Assembly: GCF_008579165.1 (NCBI RefSeq)
Contig: NZ_BKCN01000014.1
Reading direction: 5' to 3' (one strand)
Source: Iodidimonas nitroreducens
GTDB taxonomy: Bacteria > Pseudomonadota > Alphaproteobacteria > Sphingomonadales > Rhodothalassiaceae
DNA length: 64,000 bases
Shown here: one piece after another, positions 49,323-59,288 of the stretch
Position numbering within the stretch: position 1 is the first letter of the stretch
How the letters are laid out: each line of letters begins with the position of its first letter
Translations under genes and position numbers: made by a program
Notes under the pieces: generated by a model
Seen by the model: only the letters and a program-made list of their open reading frames with translations
The model's database searches: none
What the model was told of the DNA's origin: nothing

Positions 49323-50196
49323 GGCTTCATCCAGCCTTTGATATGGGCGATCAGATCATCCAGCGCGCCGGGCTCGGAAAAGGTGTGATCGCTTTGGGGC
49401 AGGTGAAGGCTGGTTAATTTTGGGCCCTTGATGGCGGATTGCCAAAGCTTCAGGCTTTCCGCCTCTTTTTCAAATTCCCGCGCCACCAGATCATGGCCAC
49501 TTTTCACCAGCATGATCCGCCCACTGAAGGCGGCCAGCGCCCCCACAAGGCGTTCGGGCAGGGGTAAGTCATCTTGGGATTGATAGCCTGCCGAAGTGCC
49601 CATGAGCCCGCGCAGCTTTTTATAGAGAAGGGCGGGAAATTCGCCCAGATTGACCTGCCCTCGGATCAGCCGCGACCAGAAGTCCCGATGAAACAGGCGT
49701 TTGGCATAATAATGTTTGATCAGCGCGGTTTCATGGCTGCTTTCGGTACGCACCCATGGGTTCATCAAAATCAGACCGGAAATCCGCGCATCGCGATGGG
49801 CATGAAAGGCCGCCGCCGAGGCCCCATCGCACAAGCCGCATAAAACAACGGATTGCAAGGCGGGCTGATGATCAAAAAACCAATCGATGGCCAGATGAAT
49901 ATCGTCATCAAGGGCTTCGAATCCGGGATTTTCGCCTTCGCTATCGCCCATGCCACGGCAATCAAAGCGCAAAACCGGCACGCCATGATCGCTTAAATCC
50001 CGCGCCATCGTCACAAAAGAGCGATGCGCCCCCACCCGATATTGCGGCCCGCCCACCACGATGATCAGCCGATGGCGGATGGCGCATCGGGGGGGCGGTG
50101 GCTGATGGCGATCAGGCGCTGGCCTTGGCACGCTAGGATATGGGCGCTTTCCCGCATGTGATGGGGGGTCTGTTTTGCGCTTTGCTGCCGGTTCAT
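49319..50196 (-). CDS. XrtA-associated alpha/beta hydrolase 1 (one frameshift)
   Basis: About 292 aa after restoring one base near 50074 (PPDAPSAIGLIIVVGGPQYRVGAHRSF). The fold is alpha/beta hydrolase. The nucleophile elbow reads GLCDG, with Cys in place of Ser; a His near the end (LPQSDHTFSEP) is the probable base. The ATG at 50196 overlaps the stop of hydrolase 2 (ATGA). The pair with ACP and ligase genes is a known XrtA-associated set, possibly thioesterase-like release factors for the ACP. Confidence 0.88.
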
Positions 50197-51026
50197 GGCG
50201 ATGCCGCCTCGAAAGCGGTGATGATCTGATCCACCAATAGGGGCGCGCCATCGGGTTCGGTCTGCGCCCAAACGGCCTCTTCGCGCGCATGGGAAAAATG
50301 CAGATTGGGGCCCTGCCAGCTTTCGGGAATACGCGCCAGGCTAAGGCTTTCATCGATGGGCTGCAATCCGGTTTCAATCCAGCAGATGGGCAGATCGGGC
50401 GGCGGTGGCAGGGCTTCAAGGGATTGCCCGCACAGGCTTTTGGCCAAAGCGGGGGCGAGATCATAGCCCCCCACCCGCACCGGGATGTGTTGTTCTAAAA
50501 GCCGGGATTTGAGGGCGGCCGTGGTTTCCCGTTCGCCCTGAGCCATGGCTTGAGCCACCCTTATGCGCAAAAACCGGGTAAGGAAGGGATCACCCGCCAC
50601 AACCGGCTGAACCAGCAGCAGGCCTGCGGGTGTGAAACCCTGCTTTTGCAAGGCTGCAGCGAGCAAAAGCGCCCCGTTGCGGATGCCACACAGCCATAAA
50701 GGGGTGCCAAGGGCCGCCATATCGCGGATCATCATCCGCAGATCATCAAGCCATATCGACCAATCGGCATCGATAAATCGGCCCGCACTATCGCCGGTGC
50801 CATAAAGATCAAAAATCCGGGCGTGCACGCCCTTTTTAGCAAGGGCAGAGGCGAGCCCCCGCATCATCAGGCGGCTGCGGTTCATTTCTTCGGCAAAAGG
50901 CGGGATGATCAAAAGCCGGGCCCGGGGTGCAAGATCTGCGGGCTGGCAATCAAGGCAGAAAAGCGGCCCCGATGGACCATCGAGGAAAAAAACATCCAAA
51001 CTATGATCGGGGTTTTTCCGGGCCAT
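50193..51026 (-). CDS. XrtA-associated alpha/beta hydrolase 2
   Basis: This 277-aa alpha/beta-hydrolase-fold protein has the oxyanion segment LIIPPFAEEMNRSR and FDLYGTGDSAG. The nucleophile elbow reads GIRNG with no Ser or Cys, so ordinary hydrolase chemistry is doubtful. It may act as a partner of hydrolase 1. The ATG at 51026 is 11 nt after the ACP stop; a start at 51062 would overlap the ACP gene. Confidence 0.87.
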   Translation of the reverse strand: MARKNPDHSLDVFFLDGPSGPLFCLDCQPADLAPRARLLIIPPFAEEMNRSRLMMRGLASALAKKGVHARIFDLYGTGDSAGRFIDADWSIWLDDLRMMIRDMAALGTPLWLCGIRNGALLLAAALQKQGFTPAGLLLVQPVVAGDPFLTRFLRIRVAQAMAQGERETTAALKSRLLEQHIPVRVGGYDLAPALAKSLCGQSLEALPPPPDLPICWIETGLQPIDESLSLARIPESWQGPNLHFSHAREEAVWAQTEPDGAPLLVDQIITAFEAASP

Positions 51027-51036
51027 CGGGTCTGGA

Positions 51037-51288
51037 TCAGGCGGCCAGCTTGTGATCGACAAAATCGCTCAGGCTGCCGACAGTTTCAAAAACGCTGCCA
51101 TTGATTTCATCATCTTCAAACAGAATATCGAATTGGTCTTCGATGGCTGCCACCACAGTGACCACCGCCATGGAATCGAATTCCGGGATATCGCCCATCA
51201 GCGGGCTTTCGGGGCCTAAAGATTGGCCGCGTTTACCAAGTCCCAATGTGGATGTGAGAATGTCCACGATGGCCTGTGTCGTTCCCAT
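51037..51288 (-). CDS. Acyl carrier protein
   Basis: An acidic 83-aa protein with PEFDSMAVV, the Ser of DSM being the phosphopantetheine site, and ACP-like helices on both sides. The ATG at 51288 follows GGAG by 8 nt. It is first in an operon with hydrolases 2 and 1. A dedicated ACP with the nearby AMP-ligase (52651) and PLP decarboxylase (54255) suggests thioester-bound intermediates used for EPS or protein decoration. Confidence 0.9.
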   Translation of the reverse strand: MGTTQAIVDILTSTLGLGKRGQSLGPESPLMGDIPEFDSMAVVTVVAAIEDQFDILFEDDEINGSVFETVGSLSDFVDHKLAA

Positions 51289-51444
51289 ATGCCCGGCTCC
51301 GTGATTATGCAAAGGATGATCTTGACGATACTAAGGATGTGGTAGCTTGGCTTTAAGAAATTGTCTAGATAACACTATAGACTGGTGAAACAAGATTGGC
51401 TTTGGCCGTAAAACACCAGAACCAAAGTGCGATGAAGGGGGCTT

Positions 51445-52572
51445 TTGTTGAAATTAAGGGTTTATCGCACATTGAGCGACTTGCCCCAAAGCTATGTGGC
51501 GCTGTTTCAAAAGGCGGGCAGGCATTGTGTTTTCCAAAGCCTGTGGTGGTATGAATGTTTGCTGGCCGAAACCACCGATCCCGGCGATCAGATCATCATC
51601 TATGGGGTGGAAGAGAGCGATCCCCCCCATCAGGCGCGGGCTATTCTGGTGGCACGCACCCAAAAAGGCGGATTTTTATCTGGGCTGAAGCCGCGCCGAT
51701 TGGCGGCCTTTTCCAATTTCTACACGATCAGGGCCGGGCCGGTTCTGGATCCCGCCTTTCCTGATAACCGCGAAGTTTTGCAGGTTTTGGCTGCTGGATT
51801 GCTGGCGGAGCGCCCGGCCTGGGATATGATAGCCTTCGATTATCTGGATGGCGAAAGCCAGGCTTTCAAAGATATTTATGCGGCTTTTGAGGCCCATGGT
51901 GCCCGGCTCAGCGCTTTTGCCCGAACCGATGTGTGGTATGAAGAGATCAAGACCCAAGGTTTTGCCCCCTATCTGGAAAAGCGCAGCGGCCTCATTCGCA
52001 AAACATTGGCCTGGAAAAACCGCAAGCTCGATCGCGATCCCGCCTTTCAACATCGGCTGAGCACCGGGCCTGAAGGCTTGGATGAAGCGATTGCCGCTTA
52101 TGAAAAGGTTTATGCCCAAAGCTGGAAGGAGCCGGAATTTTATCCCGGTTTCATCCCTGCTTTGATCCGCAGGGCAGCCCAGCATCGGGCTTTGTATCTG
52201 GGGACTATTTTTTATGGGGATGAGCCTTTGGCCACGCAATTGAGCCTGAAATCAGGGGATATATTGTTTCAATATAAAATGGCCTATGATGACAGCGCCA
52301 CGAAAGCCCCGGCCTTGCGCAATCTGTCATTGGGGGCGCTGACCATTTTTCGGCTGCTCAATCATGTGCTTGATCATGATCATGAAGTGCGGGCGTTTGA
52401 TTTCGGGATCGGCGATGAAGCCTATAAAGCGGGATGGTGCAGCCAACGCCGGTCTTTATACGGAATGCGGGTCTATCATGGGGCCAGCCTTTATGGGCGC
52501 ATCAGCTATCGGGCCATGCGCCTGCGGGGATGGTTGAGCCGCTTGCGACGCCAGATGATGGGCGGATCATAG
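51445..52572 (+). CDS. CelD/FemAB-like GNAT acyltransferase
   Basis: At 375 aa it has CVFQSLWWYECLL near the N-terminus, KRSGLIRKTLAWKNRKLDRD as the basic helix, then YLGTIFYGDEPLATQLSLKSG and VRAFDFGIGDEAYKAGWCSQRR. It is a paralogue of the protein at 46317. The start is a TTG with AAGGGGG upstream (no in-frame ATG fits), so weak initiation is likely. It is divergent from the ACP operon, facing the ligase and decarboxylase genes. Confidence 0.82.
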   Translation: MLKLRVYRTLSDLPQSYVALFQKAGRHCVFQSLWWYECLLAETTDPGDQIIIYGVEESDPPHQARAILVARTQKGGFLSGLKPRRLAAFSNFYTIRAGPVLDPAFPDNREVLQVLAAGLLAERPAWDMIAFDYLDGESQAFKDIYAAFEAHGARLSAFARTDVWYEEIKTQGFAPYLEKRSGLIRKTLAWKNRKLDRDPAFQHRLSTGPEGLDEAIAAYEKVYAQSWKEPEFYPGFIPALIRRAAQHRALYLGTIFYGDEPLATQLSLKSGDILFQYKMAYDDSATKAPALRNLSLGALTIFRLLNHVLDHDHEVRAFDFGIGDEAYKAGWCSQRRSLYGMRVYHGASLYGRISYRAMRLRGWLSRLRRQMMGGS

Positions 52573-52650
52573 ATCACATGCCCATGGCCCTTGTTCTATA
52601 GGGGCGATCAGATACAATTTTGGTTCAGGTGGAAAAGGGGACAGGGGACA

Positions 52651-54258
52651 ATGAACGTGAACCGATATCTCCATGATCTTGTGCTGAACAAGACCGGCGA
52701 GAGCGCATCGGCGATGGCCCTGGGCAGCGGCTCGGCCATGCTTTCCTATGCGGATGTGCAGCATGAAATCAGCCGGATGGCCGCCGGGCTTCATGCCTTG
52801 GGCGTGCAGCGCTTTGATCGGGTGGTGGTGTATCTTGATAAGCGGATCGAAACGATCACCGCTTTTTGGGGGATCAGCCGGCTGGGGGGTATTTTCGTGC
52901 CCGCCAATCCGGTTTTGAAGCCGCCGCAGATCGAACATATCATCGCCGACAGCACGGCACGGGTCCTGATTTCAAGCCGCAGCCGGATCGCCGCACTTGG
53001 CGATGTCCTTGCCCGATCCTCACTTGATTTCGTGATCAGCATCGATGGTTTTGCTGATCATGATGATGGCAATGAGGCGGGAAAGACTGCGCCGCGTTTT
53101 TTGGCCCTTGATGATCTGCTGGCGTCGGGCCGGGGCCTGCCTGCGGGGCCTGCCTGCGATCAGGATGTGGCGGCGATTTTTTATACATCGGGCAGCACCG
53201 GGCGGCCAAAGGGCGTGGTGTTGTCCCATCGCAATCTGGTGGCGGGGGCTGAAAGCGTGGCCCAATATCTGGGCAATCACCAAGGGGATCGCATCCTGTC
53301 GCTTTTGCCCCTGAGCTTTGATGCGGGCTTCAGCCAATTGACCACGGCTTTTCATGCCGGGGCGGCTGTGTATCTGCATAATTATCTGATGGCGCGGGAT
53401 GTTCCGGCGCTTTGTGCCCGTCATAGCATCACCGGGCTTACCTGTGTGCCGCCCTTGTGGATGCAGCTTTTGGCCGCGAACTGGACGGATGAGGCCTGCT
53501 CATCCCTGCGCTATTTCGCCAATACCGGCGGGCGGATGCCCCATGATGTGTTAAAGCAATTGCGCGCCCTGTTTCCGCAAGCCACCCCCTATTTGATGTA
53601 TGGGCTGACGGAAGCTTTTCGCTCCACCTATCTTGATCCTTTGGAAGTGGATAAACGCCCCGATTCCATCGGCAAAGCCATTCCCAATGCCGAAATTCTG
53701 GTGGTGAAGGGGGATGGCAGCCTTGCCAAACCCGGCGAGGAGGGGGAATTGGTGCATCGGGGGCCTTTGGTGGCTTTGGGTTACTGGAATGACAGCGAGC
53801 GCACGGCTCAGCGCTTTCGGCCCGTGCCGGGGCAGCCAGAGCAGATCAGGGTGCCGGAACTGGCCGTGTGGTCGGGGGATATGGTGCGTATGGATGAAGA
53901 AGGCTATCTTTATTTCATCGGTCGCACGGATGAGATGATCAAAACATCGGGCTATCGAGTCAGCCCCACGGAAGTGGAAGAGGCGCTGTTTGAAAGCGGC
54001 CTCGTGCGCGAGGTGGCGGCCTTTGGCATCCCTCATGAGCAATTGGGACAGGCCATCATTGCCATGATCGTGCCGCGCGATGAAGCCGATTTCGCGCTCG
54101 ATGATCTGGTGGCGTTCTGCCGCAGCCTTATGCCCGCCTATATGGTGCCCCAGCGCTTTGAGCTCAATAGCGCATTGCCCCGCTCCCCCAATGGCAAGAT
54201 TGATCGCAAGGCGCTTCATGCGCGCCTTCTGGAACTATCCAATCAGGTGACATCATGA
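52651..54258 (+). CDS. XrtA-associated AMP-forming acyl/amino-acid ligase
   Basis: At 535 aa it is of the ANL superfamily. The core motifs are FYTSGSTGRPKGVVLSH (P-loop), YGLTEAFRSTYLDP, SGDMVRMDEEGYLYFIGR, EMIKTSGYRVSPTEVEE and PRSPNGKIDRKAL with the C-terminal catalytic Lys. It should activate a carboxylate as AMP ester and load it on the ACP or CoA. GGGGACA upstream fixes the ATG at 52651. It overlaps the decarboxylase by ATGA. Confidence 0.94.
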   Translation: MNVNRYLHDLVLNKTGESASAMALGSGSAMLSYADVQHEISRMAAGLHALGVQRFDRVVVYLDKRIETITAFWGISRLGGIFVPANPVLKPPQIEHIIADSTARVLISSRSRIAALGDVLARSSLDFVISIDGFADHDDGNEAGKTAPRFLALDDLLASGRGLPAGPACDQDVAAIFYTSGSTGRPKGVVLSHRNLVAGAESVAQYLGNHQGDRILSLLPLSFDAGFSQLTTAFHAGAAVYLHNYLMARDVPALCARHSITGLTCVPPLWMQLLAANWTDEACSSLRYFANTGGRMPHDVLKQLRALFPQATPYLMYGLTEAFRSTYLDPLEVDKRPDSIGKAIPNAEILVVKGDGSLAKPGEEGELVHRGPLVALGYWNDSERTAQRFRPVPGQPEQIRVPELAVWSGDMVRMDEEGYLYFIGRTDEMIKTSGYRVSPTEVEEALFESGLVREVAAFGIPHEQLGQAIIAMIVPRDEADFALDDLVAFCRSLMPAYMVPQRFELNSALPRSPNGKIDRKALHARLLELSNQVTS

Positions 54259-55496
54259 CCGATGAACTGTTGCACAAGGATCACCCCGCCTTTGCCGATT
54301 GGCAGTGCCGGGATGGCGAGCTTTTGATCGGTGGCCAGCCGGTTGGCCTTTTGGCGGCGCGGCTGGGGCAAACGCCTTTTTATGCCTATGATCGGGAAAA
54401 AATCAGCCGCCGCGTGGCGGATCTGCGGGCGGCTTTGCCGCCTTCCGTGCGCCTTCATTATGCGATCAAGGCCAATCCTATGCCCGCTGTGGTGCAGCAT
54501 TTTGCAGGGCTTGTGGATGGGTTTGATGTGGCGTCCGCCAATGAGCTTGATCTCGCCCTCGATACCCCCATGAAGGCCGATCATATCAGCTTTGCAGGCC
54601 CCGCCAAAAGCGATGCCGAACTGGTGCGGGCGATTGCCGGTGGGATCACCATCGAGCTAGAATCCGAACAGGAAATGATCCGCACTGTGAAAGCGGGGGG
54701 GCTTTTGGGGATCACGCCACGGGTGGCGGTGCGGGTCAATCCCGATTTCAAATTGCGCGGTTCGGGGATGCATATGGGCGGCGGCGCCAGCCAATTTGGC
54801 ATTGATGCCGAAGCGGTGCCTGATCTGTTGCGGGCCATGGGCGATCTTGGGCTGTCTTTCCAGGGCTTTCATATTTTTGGCGGATCGCAAAATCTCAATG
54901 CCGAGGCCATCGCCGATGCCGAAGATCAGATCGCCGATCTGGCCATTCGATTGGCTGATCATGCGCCCTCAGCGGTGCGGCATCTCAATATCGGGGGCGG
55001 CTTCGGTATTCCCTATTTCCCCAAGGATCGCCCCCTTGATCTGGGGCATGTGGGGGCCCGCCTGCAGGGCACGGCGGATAAGCTGCAAAAGGCTTTGCCC
55101 GATGCCGCCCTCATCGTGGAACTGGGGCGCTATCTGGTGGGGGAAGCCGGGGTTTATGTGTGCAAGGTGATCGATCGCAAAGTTTCGCGCGGGCAGGTGT
55201 TTCTGGTCACCGATGGCGGCTTACATCATCAGCTTTCGGCCACCGGCAATTTTGGCCAGGGGATCAGGCGGAATTATCCCGTGGCGATTGCCAGCCGCTT
55301 TGATACGCCAGCGGCGGAAACCGCCAGCATAGTAGGGTGTTTATGCACACCGATTGATCTTCTGGCCGATAAAATTGCGGTGCCCATGGCCGATGTGGGG
55401 GATCTGGTGGCGATTTTCCAATCCGGTGCCTATGGCCGCAGTGCCAGCCCCTCGGCATTCCTCAGCCACCCGGAAGCCCGGGAAGCGTTGATATGA
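54255..55496 (+). CDS. XrtA-associated PLP-dependent decarboxylase (fold III)
   Basis: At 413 aa the N-terminal barrel has HYAIKANP, carrying the PLP Lys, followed by GGGFGIPYF for the phosphate. The C-terminal domain has VGCLCTPIDLLADKI, the Cys/Asp specificity pair from the second subunit. Fold III decarboxylases act on diaminopimelate, ornithine or arginine. With the ligase, it probably makes an amine or ligated amino-acid derivative for the ACP. The gene starts in the ligase stop. Confidence 0.93.
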   Translation: MTDELLHKDHPAFADWQCRDGELLIGGQPVGLLAARLGQTPFYAYDREKISRRVADLRAALPPSVRLHYAIKANPMPAVVQHFAGLVDGFDVASANELDLALDTPMKADHISFAGPAKSDAELVRAIAGGITIELESEQEMIRTVKAGGLLGITPRVAVRVNPDFKLRGSGMHMGGGASQFGIDAEAVPDLLRAMGDLGLSFQGFHIFGGSQNLNAEAIADAEDQIADLAIRLADHAPSAVRHLNIGGGFGIPYFPKDRPLDLGHVGARLQGTADKLQKALPDAALIVELGRYLVGEAGVYVCKVIDRKVSRGQVFLVTDGGLHHQLSATGNFGQGIRRNYPVAIASRFDTPAAETASIVGCLCTPIDLLADKIAVPMADVGDLVAIFQSGAYGRSASPSAFLSHPEAREALI

Positions 55497-55519
55497 TCAT
55501 ATTTTGAATAATCGGGCGT

Positions 55520-57858
55520 TCATTGATCGCGGCATTGGGTGATGGGGCTGTTGGTGATCGTTGTTTTGGGATTGATCCGCCCCCGGATCAGGGAGCCGAA
55601 GGCGCAATCGATCTTGCTGTTTTCGATGCTGATCTGATGATCGCCAAATTGAACCCGTTGTTCATAGGCAAAGCCGATCACATCCTTATTGCCATCGCGG
55701 GGTTCGGCGATCAATTCGCTGTCGGAAATTCTGATCTCTCCGCCATTGAAGGCATCGATGGCCCGGCTGCCTTCGCCGCCCCGCTCATCGAGAACGGAAT
55801 TTTTGATGATCAGGCGTTCGGCTCCTGATTTGATCAGATGGCCTGATGCCGGGCTTTTAGAAAGCGGCTGTTCAGGATGGTGATGGTGCCGCCTTTTGCG
55901 GCAAAATAAATGCCATGGGCGCGCCCGCATTTAATCCGGCAATCGCCGCCCAGATTTTGAAACAGGCTGTTTTTAACGGTCAGACTTTGGGCCTTGGGAT
56001 CGGTGAGAATACCCGATTGGGCATTTTCGAAGGTAACGTCATCAACGCTCAGATGCGCTGTTTGCTGGCGGATGCAGGCGCCATTGCCATCATTAACCGC
56101 AATATTGCGGCAGGTGAGATGGCTGATTTCGGCATCTGCATTCAAGATCAGGGCGGCTTTTGATCGGCAGGGCGTATCTTGCAGGATCGAGCCATTGCCA
56201 TCGAGGGTCAGGGGTTTATTGATGATGGCGCATTGGGCATAGATGCCTTTGGGCAAGGTGACGCTGCCGCCTTCGGCCAGCATGGCTTGCAGATTTCCAC
56301 ATTCCTTTCCGGCGATGTAATCGGAACAGCGAAAACCTTCCGGCAGATCGTGGCTGAATGTATTGCCATCATCGGGGATACGGGCCAGCCAGATTTCATC
56401 TTCATTGCTGATGCCGATCAGCACATCAAGGGCGGGCACGGGAAAAAATTTGTTAAACAGGCTTTTTAAATGTCGGGGGCCAGAGCCGTCTCCATAGGTT
56501 TTCCAGTTTTTGAGATCAGCGCTTTGATAAAGATTCTCCCCGCCTGCCCATAAAATGAAGCGGCCCTTTACATAACGCAGAGCATCATCATCTTCGACGG
56601 TGGCTGGCAATGTGCCCATGTGGATGGCATCGCCAATCGCGTCTTTGGTAACCGGGATGGCATGAATCTCGTCCTGATTAACCAGAACAATCGAATTTCC
56701 CACAAGAATGGCAATGCCATGCTTGCCAAAATTATGTTTCAAGCGGGTGCTTTTTCTGGTGATTGCATCGGTTTTCAGATCGATCTCGAATAATGCGGGG
56801 TCTCGATGGATGGAAAACAAAAAAGCGCGGCCATCGATGGGGCTGGCGGCTGAAACATTGAGGCTCAAATCCTTCACCGGCCGACGGGCGATCCATTCCC
56901 GGCGTTCAATATCGAAAATGGCATGCACATAGGCATCTGATGCGGTGCCATAATCATCACAGCCCCAGGCCGATATCCAAAGGTGAAACAGGCCATCGAG
57001 CAAAAGGGGCGAGCCCCATGTGTGCCCGGCGGCCGGGGCCTTGCCTTCTTTGGGAAAGAAGCATTTTTTGTCCAAGGGTATATCGAAGGCGGCCTTTAAA
57101 AAGGCGCCGCCATCATCAAGGGGATCGGGATCATAAAGGCGTTCCCACAAAAGATTTTGCAGATCAAGGGCGTAAACGGAATTTTGATAGCTTGCGGCAT
57201 GCCCGCCACCGAAAAAATAGAGCCTGCGGCCATCGAAAACCCCGCCATTGAAGGCCCGGATGGCATCGCTGGCCCGCCGATAAAAAGGCTCACCGGGAAC
57301 CGCATCGGGAAAGGCTACGGATTTAAAGCTGTTGCGGGGTTGAAGCCTGCACCAGAGCTGTTCGTCAAACCGGCAGGTTTCTTCGATATAGCGGCCCAAT
57401 GCGGGCAGATCACGGGCGGGCACGGCAGGTTTTTCTCCGCCGGTGAAATCAGGTTTCAGGGAATGCGGCGCCTCGGCGGGGGGTGTTTGGAGCCTATCGG
57501 ATGAGGCTGCGGGCTCGGGTTCGGGAGCCGGTGTCGAGGGCGTTACCACCTCTGCCTCTGCCTCTGCCACAGCCTCTGCCAAATCCCGTGGGGGGAGGGC
57601 ATCATCAAAAGCCTTCAGCCGATCATCGAGGGCGCGGATGCTGGCGGCCCAGCTTGCCTTATCGGTGGTTTTGGCGCTTTGCCACTGGCTACAAAGCTGC
57701 GCCATCCGGGTTTGTTGAACCGATGCACCCGCTTGGCATAGCCGTGCAATGGGGGCCTGATCGGCATCAGCCTGTTCCGCTCCGGCTGCGGGGTACGCGA
57801 TAAAAAAGATGGCCATCAACAGGGCCATTCGAGCGGCTTTTGTGGCGCAATCAGTCAT
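55520..57858 (-). CDS. Secreted beta-propeller plus parallel beta-helix protein (one frameshift)
   Basis: About 779 aa. A signal peptide ends near AGAEQ; a coiled, Glu/Pro-rich spacer follows (to about residue 150). Next are kelch-like repeats (FNGGVFDGRRLYFFGGGHAA), then a right-handed parallel beta-helix (ITKSLF-like turns, TLDGNGSILQD, LSVDDVTFENAQSGI, LTVKNSLFQN). The break at about 55848 is repaired by one lost base. Such proteins often cut or bind polysaccharides. Its ATG overlaps the ManC stop by 8 nt (ATGACTGA). Confidence 0.85.
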
Positions 57859-59278
57859 AATCAAGCCCGGCCATAGGTGTCATCAAGGCGGATGATATCA
57901 TCTTCCCCAGATAACTTCCCGATTGCACTTCGATCAGATGAAGGGGGATTTTTCCGGGATTTTCCAATCGGTGCACAGATCCCAGTGGAATATAGCAGGA
58001 TTCATTTTCGCTCAGCAAAAAGCTTTCTTCATCGCGGGTGACAAGGGCGGTGCCCTCCACCACGATCCAGTGTTCGGCGCGGTGATGGTGTTTTTGCAGG
58101 GATAATTTCTCCCCGGGCTTGACGATGATCCGCTTGCTTTGAAAGCGATCCCCCCGATCCGTGGTTTCATAAGAACCCCATGGCCGATAAACGCGCGGAT
58201 GCATCAGATGTTCTTCGCGCTTTTGGGCTTTGAGTTGGTCAACCACTCTGCCCACTTCCTCGGCCCGATTTTTATGGGCGATCAGCACGGTATCCTTGGT
58301 GGTGACGATGATCAGATCCTCGATCCCCAAAGCGGCGATAAAGGCACCATCAGCCCGCAGCAGGCAATTGCGGCTGTCGAGGGCGATGATATCCCCCTCC
58401 AGCACATTGCCATCCTGATTTTTGGGCAGATGATCCCACAGGGCCCGGAATGATCCCAGATCGCTCCAGCCCATATCCACCGGAACGACGGCAACATTGG
58501 CTGCCTTTTCCATCAAAACCCGATCGATCGAACCTTCGGGCCCGCTCATGAAAGCATGGCTGTCGGGGCGCTCGAACGCCAGATCCCTGCGGCTGCCCGC
58601 CAGTGCCGCCCTGCAGGCTTTGAGCATATCCGGGGCATGGCGTTCATAAGCCTTGATCAGATGATCGCAGCGAAACAGAAAAATCCCGCTGTTCCAATAC
58701 ACATTGCCCTGATCCAGATAGCCCTGAGCGGTTTGAGCATCGGGCTTTTCATGGAAATGGGCAACCGCGAAAGCGCCGGGCATCTGATCCAGTGCCGGGC
58801 CGCTTTCGATATAGCCATAGCCGGTTTCCGGGTGATCGGCCTTGATCCCGAAGGTGACCAGCTTTCCGCCTGAAGCGGCAGCTGTGGCCCGCTCTAAAGC
58901 CGCCATGAAATCGGGCAGGGCGGTGATCACATGATCCGATGGGGCCAGCAGCATCAGCGCCTGATCGTCTTCCTGTTCCAGCCGCAGGGCCGCCATGATC
59001 GCAGCCGGAGCCGTGCCTTTGCCGCCCGGTTCTAAAATGATGGCCAGCGGATCAATGCCCATTTCGGCCAGTTTTTCGGCAACGATGAAACGATGATCAT
59101 CATTGGCAATGATCAGCGGCGGGGCAAAGCGCGCGGGATCGCCAAAGCGCGCCAACGTGTCCTGGATCATCGCCTGATCGGAATGAATGGGCAGAAATTG
59201 TTTGGGATAATGGGCTCGTGATAAAGGCCATAGGCGCGTTCCCGAGCCGCCAGACAAGACCACCGGCCAGATTTTCAT
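57851..59278 (-). CDS. manC: Mannose-1-phosphate guanylyltransferase / mannose-6-phosphate isomerase
   Basis: At 475 aa the pyrophosphorylase signature is LSGGSGTRLWPLSRAHYPKQFLP, followed by TGYGYIESG and FHEKPDAQTA. The C-terminal cupin domain has RPWGSYETTDRGDRF and KHHHRAEHWIVVEGTA. It makes GDP-mannose, so the glycan probably has mannose or a mannose-derived sugar. GGAGG 6 nt before the ATG at 59278 fixes the start. It follows the TIGR03087-like glycosyltransferase by 10 nt. Confidence 0.95.
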   Translation of the reverse strand: MKIWPVVLSGGSGTRLWPLSRAHYPKQFLPIHSDQAMIQDTLARFGDPARFAPPLIIANDDHRFIVAEKLAEMGIDPLAIILEPGGKGTAPAAIMAALRLEQEDDQALMLLAPSDHVITALPDFMAALERATAAASGGKLVTFGIKADHPETGYGYIESGPALDQMPGAFAVAHFHEKPDAQTAQGYLDQGNVYWNSGIFLFRCDHLIKAYERHAPDMLKACRAALAGSRRDLAFERPDSHAFMSGPEGSIDRVLMEKAANVAVVPVDMGWSDLGSFRALWDHLPKNQDGNVLEGDIIALDSRNCLLRADGAFIAALGIEDLIIVTTKDTVLIAHKNRAEEVGRVVDQLKAQKREEHLMHPRVYRPWGSYETTDRGDRFQSKRIIVKPGEKLSLQKHHHRAEHWIVVEGTALVTRDEESFLLSENESCYIPLGSVHRLENPGKIPLHLIEVQSGSYLGKMISSALMTPMAGLDYD

Positions 59279-59288
59279 GCTATCCTCC

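Noticed and set aside
51340..51365. TTGGCTTTAAGAAATTG before the CelD-like gene as a sigma-54 promoter
   Set aside because: It lacks the GC of the -12 element at the required spacing.
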